NCBI GenBank assembly: GCA_905221605.1
Contig: CAJNDS010000879.1
Location: forward strand, 424,501-488,500
DNA: 64,000 nt
Source: Symbiodinium natans
Lineage: Eukaryota; Sar; Dinophyceae; Suessiales; Symbiodiniaceae
Reading direction: 5' to 3'
Part shown: positions 48,301 to 59,949 of the stretch, in pieces
Numbering within the stretch: position 1 is the first letter of the stretch
How the letters are laid out: each line of letters opens with the position of its first letter
The notes under the pieces: model-generated
The model's input: the letters and a program-made list of their open reading frames with translations, nothing else
Databases searched by the model: none
Told to the model about the DNA's origin: nothing
Translations under genes and position numbers: made by a program

Positions 48301-48443
48301 AATTCAGGCCTGGGACCCCCCCTAGGACCTAAAATAGGGTCTATTTGGAAGTTGGCTCTTGTAAATAAGTATACGTTTTGGGGCCTTTTTTCCTCTTGTG
48401 AACACGAGTGCCAGCTTCCAAATAAACCCTATTTAAGCTGCAC

Positions 48444-48444
<1 letters not shown>

Positions 48445-48477
<33 letters not shown>
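48445..48477 (+). repeat. 33-nt poly-C homopolymer
   Basis: It lies at the junction where the inner element interrupts the outer element. The shorter C-run at the left junction (about 41446-41458) is its partner. Confidence 0.9.
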
Positions 48478-49470
48478 ACAATAAGGAAGGCAGGGTTCCG
48501 CAATAGTTGGACCATGGCCCCGTCAGATTCCAGAAAACCGAAGCCCCGGCTTCCTTAAAGTTTTTCCTTTTAAGCTTTAAGGCTTCTTTAAAGACTACAG
48601 GACCGGGGCTCCCCACGGGCCAGGGCTTCCCATAATTCTGGCCCCATTCTATTAATGTGACTCCGCCTTTCGAGGCCAGAGCCCGTAAGGGGTAGCTCAG
48701 GAAAGAATGAAAATTTCTGTCCTCCAGTAAGCAATCACATAAGAAATCCTTGCTTTCTGAAGGCCCTCAGCTTCCAGAAAACCGAAGCCCCGGCTTAGCA
48801 GATGTTTCACATCGACCCAAACATCCCTGCAGAAGAAAAAAAGCTTTCCGAAAGGCAGAGTTTCAAAATTTGACAACCCCCCAAAAAAAAATTTCTTTAA
48901 ATGTGGAGGGTTTGGCCCATACGAAATCCATCGTAATGGAAAGTAGTCTTCCGGCGGGAATCCCGGCAAAAAACATTTCTTTAAATATGGGGGGTTAAAT
49001 TAAACAGGAGCTCGGATTATTCTTTCATTCTTGCATTCTTTTATCGATTTATCGACTCATCAATTGACTAATTGACTCCCTCGCCGATTCCTTCATTCAT
49101 CCATCCATCCGAGTCAAATTGGGCGCCTTTCGTCGGCAAGTCTTCACCTTTTCTTCATCTTGCCCAGCTTTAGGCAGAGCAGGCCTTGGACGAGGCGCTT
49201 CACAACGAAGCGATGCTCAGCTGAAAATTGCACCTGCTGCTTTCTCGAAGTTGCAGCGATAATTCTGAAGCAAAAGTTCATCAGCAAGAAGTGAGCTCAT
49301 GCAGTGACTATAGAAACTCCAGTAGAGCTGAATTTTTATCGGCTTAAGAAGGAATAGGAGAGAACTCCCCTTCTTCTTTCTGCGATCGGAAAGAAGAGGT
49401 CCCCCTCCAGAGGAAACATAGGACTCCTGAAATCTTGCAGCGAGCAGAAGGCACCCGAGACAGCCGCTGC

Positions 49471-49705
49471 ACAGCTCAGGATCGGAGAAGTCTACGGTGC
49501 CTTCTTTGCGGGGCTGTTTCTGTTGGCAACAGCCGCTGGCATCTTATGGCTGAGACACAGCTACCAGGTGCAAAGCGCCCAGCAAATGAGCACGATTGTC
49601 TCTTTGAATGAGGAGCGGGTCAAAATCTTGACCAGGCTCCATCAGACCCACCTGCCAAAGCCAAGTGCTGAAAGCCTTTCCAAGCCGCTTTTACCCAAAG
49701 GTTAG
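49471..49705 (+). CDS. Possible exon of a small membrane protein
   Basis: The frame reads GEVYGAFFAGLFLLATAAGI then LWLRHSYQVQSAQQM. This is one clear hydrophobic segment followed by a polar, helix-prone tail ending PLLPKG. The last codons read AAAG|GTTAGAG, which could be a GT donor instead of a stop. A coding-like frame at 49866-50181 (TRWGTGLNSLEAFSRLTPAI, GWVVRGYAATVSREQIADM) may be a later exon. No family is recognised. Confidence 0.3.
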
Positions 49706-50132
49706 AGCTACAAAAGCAAAAAAGGATCTTGCAGTGCCAGGAACCTTGCCATTGTCCATTGCTTAGGTTGTTTCTGGGTTCAGTTCTCTGGTTCCTCCCT
49801 TCCAGTGCCAGGCAGTCAGGCAGCGTATGCCTTTGCCCGAGGACTCTTTGCAGGGTGTGTTTACTTGAAGACAACACGCGCTGGGGAACAGGCTTGAATA
49901 GCTTGGAAGCTTTCAGCCGCTTGACGCCTGCAATCGATTCAGGAGAAGGTTCTGAGCCGCCTGAAGATGGTTGGGTTGTCCGGGGCTATGCCGCAACCGT
50001 TTCTCGAGAGCAGATTGCCGACATGTCTCAAGCTGGAACTGAGAATCATAGGCAATGTTTCGCACATTCACGGTTGACGCAGGATTTGCTTAGAGGCCCA
50101 AGCACAAGCCACGAAGTGGGAGGGTCGAACTC

Positions 50133-53100
50133 ATGGCGGAAGATGAGGACGGGACTTGCTGACTTGGGGCGTCGCGCATGAACCACAGGAGTAGGTGCAT
50201 GACATGCTAGTTGCCACCGAGAGCAAGTGCTGTACATAAGATCTCAGACAGAAGCATACCTGGAAGCAGGAGCAAGTCCCAGACGGCGATGCGGACCAGG
50301 CTGAGAATGAAGCTGATGTCGGCCAGGAGGAGGATGACGAAATGCAGGCAGACGTGGAGGATGGGCTGGAAGCCCCCCAGCAGGACGAGCCGCAGGACGA
50401 CCCTGACAATCAGCAAGATGACCAGCAAGAGAACTGTGAACAAGACCAGTATGAGCTAGAGGAGGATCCGCAAGACGAGCAGATGGACGACCAAGCAGCC
50501 GAGCAGCAAGATGGACAACAGGATGAGCCGCAAGACGAACAGCTAGAGGGTGATCACGATGAGCCCATGAACGACGCAGCCGGGGATCAATCGCCAGCGG
50601 ATGGAGAAGGGCCGGAAAGGGAGGACGAAGAGCAAGAGCCGGCTGGCGATCGGGGAGAAGGTTGTGAGTCTGATAAGGGTGGGGCTAAGGGTGAACATGA
50701 AGACCCTGACGTTGCTGCGGAGCATGAAGAAGGCGGGGAGGAAGGTCACAAGGATGACAAGGATGGAGAGCCAGACTCCAAGGAAACTGGAGACCACCCG
50801 GGGCGCTGTGAGGTGGACTTGGAGGAGTCAGAAAAGGATCCAGCAGAGGAGGCCGAGGCAGAATGGGAGGGCAAGGATGAGGCCCAGCAGCCATACGTGG
50901 AGTGTGAGGAGGATGCGCCAGAGGATTCAAGGAAAAGGGTTGAACCTGGCACCTTTTCTGTCAGCTCCTCGCACTCAACCTTGAATGTCATGACGCCAGA
51001 TGGCAAGCTGCTACTGCCGGTCACTGACCGAGGCTTTCAGCATTTAATTGCTTGTGCGCGAGCTACGGCAGGGCTGAAGGATGGCAGATATCTTTTCGAG
51101 GTGCGCATTGTCGAGCTGCGCCGATCAGCCGACAACGGCAAGCATCGGGTTCCCAAGCATTTTTGCGGAGTTGGTTTTTGCACAGAGGGGTCATCTCTTT
51201 TCTTGGGAGATGAGGGGAGCATGGGCTTCGACTCGGAGGGCTGCTTGTGCAAGGATGGCCGAAAGAGTTGGATGGATGGCTTGAACGACCGCATCAAGCT
51301 GGACCGCCAAGTTGTCATTGGGGTACTTTTGAACCTGGATGCGCAAAGTCCAAATGCACATTCCCTCAGCCTCTTTGTCAATGGTGAGCGCTTGGGAAGA
51401 CCACAAAGCTTGCCTGACAATCTTAAGGGCAAGACTCTGTACCCTTTGATCAACTTCAAGAATGCAGCCTGCCTGATTCAAAGGAGTTTAGCATAGCTGA
51501 GGCCTACCGCCTTCTAAGGCCATCTTTGTGCATGACCAGGCAGCCATCTAAACAAACCAGCGTCGCTCGTACCTGCACTACATTTCCCAGCCCGCACGCT
51601 CTCATCGCATTGCTGAGGTGACGCTTCACGCCAACTTCTCCGGGCATACGCCGTTTGCAGCTTTGCCGTTTGCTTGCCGCACGCTGCAAGATGCAGCCCA
51701 GGAGGATGTTGAGACGCAAGATGTGAAGGACAACCAGTACCAGGCCAAACGGTGAGATGTCAACACATGCCTTGCCAGCAGAAAAGCAGAGTGCATTTCC
51801 GGCATTTTCCCACCCCCACCCTAGCTGCCCTAGCTGCTTGCTCTGGCCAGGTTCTAGTCCCAATTGGCTTGCCCGATGAGGGGACGTTTGCCTGGCTCGA
51901 TAGTTTCAAAGAAAAGGCTAAGTTCACGGAGCTCTCTGGACGAAGTGTCAAGGAGTGGGCAATGAAAAGTGGCCTGTGGCCCTCGGGTCACGGACGCACC
52001 TTCAATGATCAACCTACCATGGACTTCGGCTTGAAGGAGCTAGATAGTGGGACGACCAGGCAGGTAATACACGCCATCGCTCCGTGTTTGCATCGCAACT
52101 ACATCGTCATGGAGGTGCAGAAAAACCTTCTGGCCGAAGATCGTCGGAAGGCCCTTGCGGCATTCAACACTCAGAATTTCAAGCGTGTCGCTATGGTGGT
52201 CATGGGTGAGCCGCCAGAAGAGTTTAAGACCGAGGCGCGGGAGAACCTGCTGCAAGCTCGCAGGGACAAGGTTGCTGCAGAGGTGCAGAGGGCGAAGAAG
52301 CGGCCTTCGAAATGGGACAACGGGTCTCAAGCAAACTTGAGCCCAGAGGAGTTGGAGGCCGAAGTCAAAGCTAAAGTAGATGAAGTCAAGCTGTCCGACT
52401 CGGAGATGCAGTCTTGGTTCCAGAAGCAAAATGACGGGGACATTCCTGAGAAAGACCTGGCGAAGGTCTTTAGCGATTTTAGCTTGCCATCTGTAGATGA
52501 GGGCTTTCAGGAGATCCAGTTCATTTGGCAAGGTGAGGAGGACTGTTCCAAGCACTTGAAGAAGTGGATTGCCGAAAGAAAACTGACGCAAAGGGTTGAG
52601 GATTTGAAGCCCAATGATTGGTTTAAGAAACAGGCAGAGCTGTGGCAGCAGTCCATGTTAAAATGGAAGCGCAAGCATGAAGACTGGCACGATCCGATGA
52701 AGAAGAGGCTCCAGCATGCGTTGCTTCATGGGGATGCGCATGGATGTGCTGATGCCAGTCCGAATTCACATGTTCTTGCGACTGCCAGGCGGCTGGAAGA
52801 GGAGGCACGCCGTAGGCGAGACGAGCAGCCTCAGGAAAAGGACAAGCCCTTGCCAGTTGGCCGACTGGATGAGAAGGTTGTGGATTTGGAGTCTCGGCAG
52901 CTAATCAGGCAGAACGGTGAGCGTGGAGCGAGGGTGCTATCTCACTCCCCTCTCAGTGAGTTGCATAGCGATCATAGCGCGGATTCAAAAAGAAGTCAGG
53001 GGCTCTTACATGAGAAAAGCAGGCTGAACATGGCTGAACATCGTTTAACGGTTATACCGGGGTTGAAGATCAAGGACGCAGACGATCCCCCGAAGTCCCA

Positions 53101-54184
53101 GAAGCTGCCGGGCAGCTGCGACGATGTGGATCCTTGGAAGCTTGAGGACTTGACCGACATTGGCACGGGGGAGCCCTTGTTCTCCAAGTTCACGTGGGAG
53201 GATTGGATGCTGCTGGAGTTACGGTTTCAGCTGCATGCTCTTGTCCACGGGTACAAGCACGTCATGAACGACCCCGAAAGGGTCCGAGCCTTAACAGCGC
53301 AGAAACGGAGTACAAGTGCCTTTGTCGGTGTTGCGCACACACACACACACACACACCTCGACATCGAAACGTAGGCACAGAAGTGTTTCCAGAGCCCGTG
53401 AGCTTGCCAGGTGTCTTTCCACGAGAGCCACACGCAGTTTTATTTTGAGACGTTTTGGGGAAAGGAGTTGGCCCTTAGAGCGTACGGAGTTGAGTCGATT
53501 GCGGAGCTCCTCAAAATGGTCAGGGACACCATTGACGTTCTGCCGAACAACTCAGTCCTGGATGCGCAGCTGTCCGATGATACGCCTTTTGAAAATTTCG
53601 TGCGGCTGACAGAAGACTATCGCCGCGACCGCCTTCGCAAGCTCGATGCCGGGGATCAGACAGCGGCTCTACGCTTGCAGAAGCCTCAGGCGCCGCCGAC
53701 TACACGCCAGTTTCAAGCTGACGATCGGCGACAGGGTGGAAGAGGCTTCGATCGCCCTGCACCACCGAGAAGCCACGCGCCACGTGCAGGTGCACCTCCG
53801 GCTCGAGGTGACTTGCGGTGGTCTGCAGCAAGTGAACGCGACCACAGGTCTAACCGAGGTGGGGAGAGCCGCAAAGATGCCCCTCGTGGGAATCGGCCCC
53901 CACCAGCACCTCCTGTGCCTCGGTCCCATGCAAGGGATACAGGTGGCGCGGGTCAGAAGCGGGCATATGGCCAAGGCCCAGGCCGCGATGACCGGGATCG
54001 GCACCGTGCATCACGGAGTCGGCATGATCGCGATGGCCGCGATGGCCGCGATGGTGGGCGGCACCAATATGCCCCACACAAGTCGCAGAGAACACAGGGC
54101 GCTGGAACCAATTCTCGCGGCCCCAGTGGAGGATATGGCTCATATGGCGGAGGCTACAGAGGCCGTCCCGGTTCCCGGGGCTGA
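50133..54184 (+). CDS. hnRNP U-like protein: acidic N-terminus, SPRY, degenerate P-loop domain, RG-rich tail
   Basis: Probable exons are a start exon at 50133 (MAEDE...; weak), then 50270-51466, 51618-51743, 51851-53281 and 53411-54184; the last four keep frame throughout. Introns use GC, GC and GT donors, and all acceptors are AG|G. If the start exon is wrong, the first in-frame ATG is 50342 (1151 aa). Domains from that ATG: residues 1-200 very acidic (Asp/Glu/Gln); 205-375 SPRY (EPGTFSVSS ... DGRYLFEVRIVE ... FCGVGFCTEG); about 395-640 the kinase-like domain of hnRNP U (LPFACRTLQDAA, then VLVPIGLPDEGTFAWLD where IGLPGxGKT is expected); a conserved segment WMLLELRFQLHALVHGYKH ... ESHTQFYFETFWGKE; and an Arg/Gly/Asp-rich C-terminus like RGG RNA-binding tails. 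It is inferred to be a nuclear RNA- and chromatin-associated protein. The Walker A lysine is missing, so ATP binding is doubtful. Confidence 0.8.
53282..53410 (+). other. Intron 4 of the hnRNP U-like gene with (CA)n tract
   Basis: A 129-nt GT-AG intron. The join ...NDPER|VSFHESHTQ keeps frame, while reading through would stop at 53374. It contains a CA microsatellite at about 53335-53356. Confidence 0.75.
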
Positions 54185-57100
54185 TGCCATCAGTTGTATC
54201 ACCACGCGGGGGAAACCTCAGCAGATTAAATTATTCATGCCATGCGGTCGGATAGCTCTGGTTTGCTTGTGAGCGAGCCGAGCCTAGAGGAAGACTTGCT
54301 CCGCTTCAATGGAAGGCGTGTGCGGAGCAGTGCGGAGCATGCGCACGCGCGCTCCTGCGCATGCGTTGCTGGATGAAACATGATCAGCGATGATCGTCGG
54401 TAGAAAATCTCGCGTGCTGCGTTCAGGTTTCAGCTCAGTCAGTTTCCAGAGGAAAGGCTCTTTCAATCTTGCAAAGTGCTGCTACTTGTGGGGGCTAAGC
54501 CTTACTTGTCAAGTAAGCCAGTTTCCGAACCCAGCAGTGCTTCTCAGCTTCTGCACTGGCGCGACAATGCTACCAGCCCTTGCTCAGCGACCCGCTTCGC
54601 GCATCACAAGTATACAGCCTTTGAGGTGCCAGTGCAAGGGCAGCCGCCACTCCGGGGGCTGCGTGCAACCCGCCTCAGCGATGTGTTCGGAGTGCGAAAG
54701 AGGGAAAGTGGTTCACCATCAAAGGTCTTTGGATGAATGCTTGAAATTGCGTTTGGCGTGGGAATGTGGGGCATGCAATGCTTGAAAATCAAATCTCAAG
54801 TAAACGATGCAGCTGCTGGCTTGTCAGCCTGCCTGCTAACTGCTAACGTGAGGTCAGACTCAAGAATGCGGAGCCGAAGGCGAAGGCAGAATCACGGTTT
54901 CGGAACAGCAGTGGAACTTGCTTCCTCAACATTGCTGTCAGACCTTGGTCTTTGTTTGTGTTTTCGCTCAGTTGCATAGTATAGTCAAGTTCTGCCAATG
55001 GCGAGAGGAAGGAATGAAGCATCTTCGCTCACTGTGTGATGCAACCAAATGGCCAAACCTGTGGACACCTGTAGGCCGTACTTCGCAGTTCTTCAGCTCA
55101 TGGTTTGCGAAGATTTTGCAAATAGAGACGTTGCTCTAGCTTGTCGCCTTGTGGCATTCTGAGGTCTTGTCCGTTTGGATTGCATCAGCCGCATCGCTAA
55201 TCACTGTGCAAAAGGTCGAGTCTGATTGAATCACCTAAACATGGGCAAAGATGCCCTGATACATGTAAGCCGTTGGAGAAACAGTGGGCGGTTGTCTCAA
55301 GCGTTTCTGAGCCAATATTCTTTCAACTCTGATTCCACTCCGAGGGGTGGAGGCCGCTTTACGTGGCATAAAGTACCTCACAGAACCTCTGGCCTATACC
55401 CTGCGTCGGATACTTATCGGTCAGATGATCCGTCAGGTGGCTCCGCCAGTCGGATACTTCACAGGAGGTTTTGGCATGTTTTGGCTACAGGTCGCAGGGG
55501 TACGGGTAGTCATAGGCTATGGTATGGGGGGGCCCGTCTTTCAGATCTACACCGACCTATCTGCCCCACCCAGGGCAGGCCTTCGCATGTCCTCTCATCC
55601 GACACTATCCTCCCTCCTCCACTCGCGTTTTTGCTTGAGTTAAGGCAGCTTGCGTGTGGTGTACTCTGTCATCAAAGGGCGTGCTTGTGCTTAGTCCTCG
55701 TGGATGCTCCTGTGCGGGTTGCCACTGCCATTTTGGGCATAGGTACCAAAAATGTTTGAGAACATCAACAAGTTTGAGAAGCATCAAAAGTTAGTTTGTG
55801 TTTGCAAATGGAGGGGATTGTTCTAAGCCTTGCAATGCTTGCTGCAAAGGCATAATGAATCCTTTCCAAACATGCGAGCATCGTGTTTGCAAATGGGTGG
55901 ATTGCGCCCCCCAAACCCCCCAGCTTGTGTTCAGATTGCTTTTTGCCGTGCAATGCTTGATTCAAAAGCATATGATTCCTTTCCAAACCCCGTCATGCGA
56001 GCATTGTGTTTGCAAATGAGGGGGGAGGGGTGCCCCTCCCCAAAGATGTCTTGGAATTGGGAATGCTTAGGCACTCTGTCTCCTCCTTCATTGCAGACTT
56101 ACTGCTAGAGGATGATGTAGCACGGGATGGCTTAGCCATGTCTCAAATCAAAAGAAGCGAGGTGCCTGCTGCGCACCCACAGACCACCACTTGTGTTGTG
56201 TCTCTATCCATCTCTCTATCCTCTCTCTGTCTCTCTCTTTCGTTATCTTGTTCCCTCGCTGTCCTTCTCGCACACCATCTTCCAAGCGGGTAAGTTAAGG
56301 CGCATCTTCTTGTGTAAAGTCGTATCTCGGGCGCGTGCACACTGGGGATTTGCGAATTCCAAGATTGGTCAGAACCCACTTGCACCCCAAGCAGAAATCT
56401 CGTTCACGCTGACAAAAATGTGCTCCCCTCCCAAGCGTGCGGTGACAAGCACGTATTGTGCATGCGTGTCGAGAACATGCGCGTGCGGCGCGTGAACATT
56501 GAGGGAAAGGCTTCAACATATGTCTCTGTGATGCGACTTTACGCAGGGTGATGTGACTTCGCTCGCAGCCGCATGTCACAGGGGAGAGGTGACTTCACAC
56601 GCAAAGATGTGAGTTAACCTAGCCCCTTGTAATCCTGCGTGCTGTTCGTGCGTGTGAGGCAACTTCGAAAGCCGCCCCAAAGTGGGAACAGGCCGCCAAT
56701 TTCTCGGCAACGGCGATGCCCCTGCAGCACATAAAACTTCTCCACTGTTACTGTTGCAATCTATATGGTTGCAGTTCGATTGTCGAACGCAGTTGTCGGG
56801 TGTGGTCGTGTGGGCTGAGCATGGTTGAGATTGGTTGAGCCATGTGCAGCCTTCTCAACTTTAGTTCAGCAGTGATTCGAGCGGTCACAGTGTCTCGCAG
56901 GCCTGGGATCGGAACCGAATATGGAGCGCCAGCCGGGGGCTCCATGCAACATTTTTTGACGTATCTCCAGTGAACCGTATGGGGAGGCTTCCTGCGGCGT
57001 TGATGCATAGTTATCAACAGCACTCGCATTTTCCCCTGACTCAGGTGCACGCTTCAAGAAGGCCCTTCTCGGGCACTGGCTGCAAGCTTACAAAAATGTT

Positions 57101-58185
57101 CCATGCGCCACACAGGATGGCAGGCATGATGCACGGTCCATGCGCAGATGTCCCGGAGGTTCATTGGATTGTTTTGTCCATGCTTGGTTTGGAATGGCTT
57201 AAGGGTTCTATTCCCCTGTGGCATGGAGGGCACCAAGGCAAAGTTTCAAAGTGGATTGCTTGGACTAGACTGTTTGATGAGAAAGCCCCAGCTGACGACC
57301 CACACCGGCCCATGCGCTTCAGTTGCTGCAGTATTGGCTCAGATGTAGAAAGCCTTGACCAGAGCTTGGATCGACAAGCCAAGGCGCCGCACTTAGGGCA
57401 TAGCATACTCGGGCATCCTAATGTTGCGGCCTCATGGTGAATTCCTCGATTCTTCAGCTGTGGTGGCCTCAAGTGTTGTCTGGTCGCCAGGCTCTTGTCA
57501 TGGAAAATGACAACGTCAATGGGAGCATGAGAAGCTCCGCATCGGAGGTGGAGGAGGCCATGTTATAGTTAGTAGTCACTATGATGGGTCTCTGGCCATG
57601 GTTTTGCCATCTTGGAAGGCAGCACGTGCGCGCACAAGGTACATGCTTCTATACGTTCTCACCTGGTGAAACAACAGTAGCCGTGGCAAGTTTCGGGGGT
57701 ACACATCACTCTTCAATCGTGCAGAACTGAAGGCCGAACGAGCTGAACAGTTGGGCATGTTTGACGAGGAGGAGTGGGTTCATGAGGTAGATCTTGGACA
57801 TCCGCCTGATGTTGTACGGGCCTCGCAATCCTCGCAACATGCAGGATCAGCAGGATCAATGGACCGGTGGAGTGACCCCGGAGCGAACAGAGCGAATTGA
57901 GCTGGTGGATGAATCGCCTATGGGCGTGGTGGGCTCGGGAGAATATGTGCCTTGGCTGCCGGGACTTCCAGGAATCTCCTACGTTATGTCAAAGGTTCCC
58001 CGCAAGTGCATTCTCTCTACGGGCTGTCGTACCTGAGAAGAGTGCAGTCACCGACGAGAAAGCAGAACTGCACCACTCCTACGCCTGCTGTGATGGGGTC
58101 CGGGGCCTTCTCATAAGCTTGCCATGGGGGCTAAGTTGAATACTTTGACTAAAGTTAGATGTGCTTTGGCTTCATTCCAACCAAG
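54185..58185. other. Unresolved; possible 5' exons of the globin-like gene
   Basis: Coding-like pieces without recognised motifs occur at 55347-55590 (GGFGMFWLQVAGVRVVIGYG), about 56094-56175 (ADLLLEDDVARDGLAMSQ) and about 57710-57900 (ELKAERAEQLGMFDEEEW). A CT-rich microsatellite lies at about 56196-56250. No start for the downstream gene was found. Confidence 0.25.
55797..56020 (+). repeat. Imperfect tandem duplication (about 150-bp unit)
   Basis: GTGTTTGCAAATG...GCAATGCTTG...CCTTTCCAAAC...CATGCGAGCAT...GTGTTTGCAAATG occurs twice with small changes. TTTGCAAATG recurs at about 55801, 55889 and 56008. Confidence 0.7.
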
Positions 58186-59760
58186 GATTACGATGAGGAG
58201 GAGATCACTGATCCCGCGTGCCTGGAGGTCGCACCCCTTGTGACATCTCGAGAAGTCGAAGAGATCCCATTCAGAGTGCCCTAAGGTGAACACAGAGACC
58301 TTTGACGAGTTCCGACTGTCCCCAGAGCAGGTTGCCAAGGTGCAGGCTCGCAACCACTTCGCGCTGCCCAGAATTGCTGTGCAGAAGCTCACCTTTGTTT
58401 CCTTGCGCCTTGTGCGTGGAGTCTGTTACTTTGTGCAGGGTGGCTTCGCTCAGCTTGTAGAGAACGCGGGCTCGCCGGAAGCAGCAGGCGACGCTGTTTA
58501 CTCCACACTCTTCGAGGCACATCGCTGTGCAGTGCATTTGGCATCATTTGGTGGCCGTGTTCCTCTTCGAGTTTGCAGCTGAGAGGCAGCTCCGAGCCTT
58601 CAGTCGCTGTGGACCACACCCAGAGCTGTCCTGACCTCATGTTCCGTATATGCTAACGACGTGTTTGTCCCGACCTCCCCCGACCTCCCCCCTCCCTCCC
58701 ATCCCCCCCCCTCCCCCAAGATGTCAGAGGCTATGCTGCACGTGCATTGTGCACATGATGGCTTTAAAATGAGACACACGCAAAAACCGCGGCGCGGAGG
58801 GCGCGGGGCGCGCAGAAAAAGCAGAGCACATTGCAAGCTCAGAGGCCAAGTGGTCCTTGGCTTCTGTTGTATAGTGCCAGACTTCTAAGCACGACAACAC
58901 ACCGTGCACACGTGAGTGTTGTTGAATGTTGTATGTGCAACGAGGCGACAGTAGCATACCGTCGAGGTAGAAGAGCTAAAAAATTGCCACAACGTGCCAC
59001 GACAGCGGCCTCGTCTGCTGGAAAAAGATATTTCCAAGCTCAAAGCAAAATGAAAGCCATCCAGCGGCATGCGTCCAACTGCAGTCCGCGGAGAAATGTT
59101 CAACTCGCAGCGCTTTCGGCGTGCGCAGAAGCGGCGTGACGCGTCTGAAGCGTCCAAGGACATCGCCCCCTCCCCATCCCTCCCTACCCCCTCCATCCCC
59201 TCTCCCCCTTTCCTTCCGACCTTGCTGCACAGGTGCAAGGGATGAAGTTCGCAGGCTCGCTCGCTCTGCTCATCTCCAAGCTCGCATATCCAGAGGAGTT
59301 CAAGACACTTGTGGATACCCTGGGGTTTCAGCACCTGACCACGGAGGTCACCATTCCACGAATTGAAGTCTTCCGAGATGCACTTGTAGAGCTTTTCGCT
59401 GCAGATCTAGGCGACCTTTTCACAATGGATGTTCGGATCTCGCTGTGCCGCATGTTCAACTACATCGGCGGTGCTTTCATCTACATCCGCAACAACTATT
59501 CCTCCCGCCTGAAGCTCATCTCGCATTGTTGGACGCTAGCCAACAGCCAGAAGAATGAGCAGGATGAAGACACGCAGGAAGAGAACGCAGAGTCCAATCT
59601 GGAGCACAAAGACGCGGAAAAGGAAAAAGGCCAGGCAAGCCTCAAATACAGTGACCCTGCTCCGGCCCGGGCTTTGATGAGAAGTTTTGTTTGCGCAATG
59701 ATCGCGAGGCAATACATGGCATGCTTGTGCAGTTCATTGCTCGATAAATTTATCGCATGA
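58186..59760 (+). CDS. Globin-like multidomain protein, upstream exons
   Basis: Phase-consistent exons: 58186-58227 (DYDEEEITDPACLE), 58286-58516, 58586-58627 (AAPSLQSLWTTPRA, 14 codons) and 59233-59760. All acceptors are AG|G; donors are GT, GC and GT. The reading gives the C-terminal half of a globin-like domain as I recall it from dinoflagellates: GGFAQLVENAGSPEAAGDAV, AAPSLQSLWTTPRAVQGMKF, LVDTLGFQHLTTEVTIPRIE, FRDALVELFAADLGDLF, MFNYIGGAFIYIRNNYSSRL. A charged linker rich in Glu/Lys follows and ends at TGA 59758-59760. The linker would normally lead into another globin N-terminal half. That half appears at 62910-63316, beyond the kinase gene, so the TGA may instead lie in an intron. Function is inferred only: haem-based O2 or NO handling. 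Confidence 0.55.
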
Positions 59761-59949
59761 TGTGCGGAAACTGTGCTGCTAATGCGTTGCTCAAAGCACA
59801 TCTCCCTAAGTGTGTATGTCTGACAGTGTCAGCTCATGAGCGGCTGCACACGTGGTGCCTTTGGTGGCCGAATTCAAACACTTGTGCAGTGATATCAGAT
59901 TGTGACTCAGGGAGTAGACTGAGTACTCCCATACAGGCATTTTGGTTTG

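Larger units (their letters stand above)
41467..48437. mobile_element. Inner TIR element carrying satellite arrays (about 7 kb)
   Basis: The ends are a perfect 26-nt inverted repeat (41467-41492 and 48412-48437, starting CTTAAATAGGG) that continues imperfectly for about 11 more nt. A further forward near-copy at 48329-48354 makes a 109-nt hairpin-like module at the right end. The interior holds 1.9-kb tandem repeats, an 88-bp array, a 31-bp array, inverted 88-bp copies, an N gap and long palindromes. No transposase or other plausible gene is visible. The interior across the gap is assembler-dependent, so the true length is unknown. Confidence 0.65.
41414..49019. mobile_element. TIR element with TA target sites, split by a 7-kb insertion
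   Basis: The left end (41414-41436) and the right end (48998-49019) are perfect inverted repeats; their core is ATCCGAGCTCCTGTTTAATT. TA flanks both ends directly, as in Tc1/mariner- and Stowaway-type insertion. The same ends delimit the 350-bp copy at 63523-63872. Internal parts also match that copy: the G/C homopolymer junction, then ACAATAAGG...GGTTCCGCAATAG, and the right-hand AAATGTGGAGGGTTTGGCCC region. Here the G/C junction is interrupted by a second element (41467-48437). The right half also holds a 26-nt direct repeat (about 48528-48553 and 48773-48798). No transposase is present, so it is a non-autonomous MITE-like element. Confidence 0.8.

Noticed and set aside
58276-58285. 10-nt intron in the globin-like gene
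   Set aside because: It would be too short to splice. A donor at 58228 gives a 58-nt intron with the same phase.
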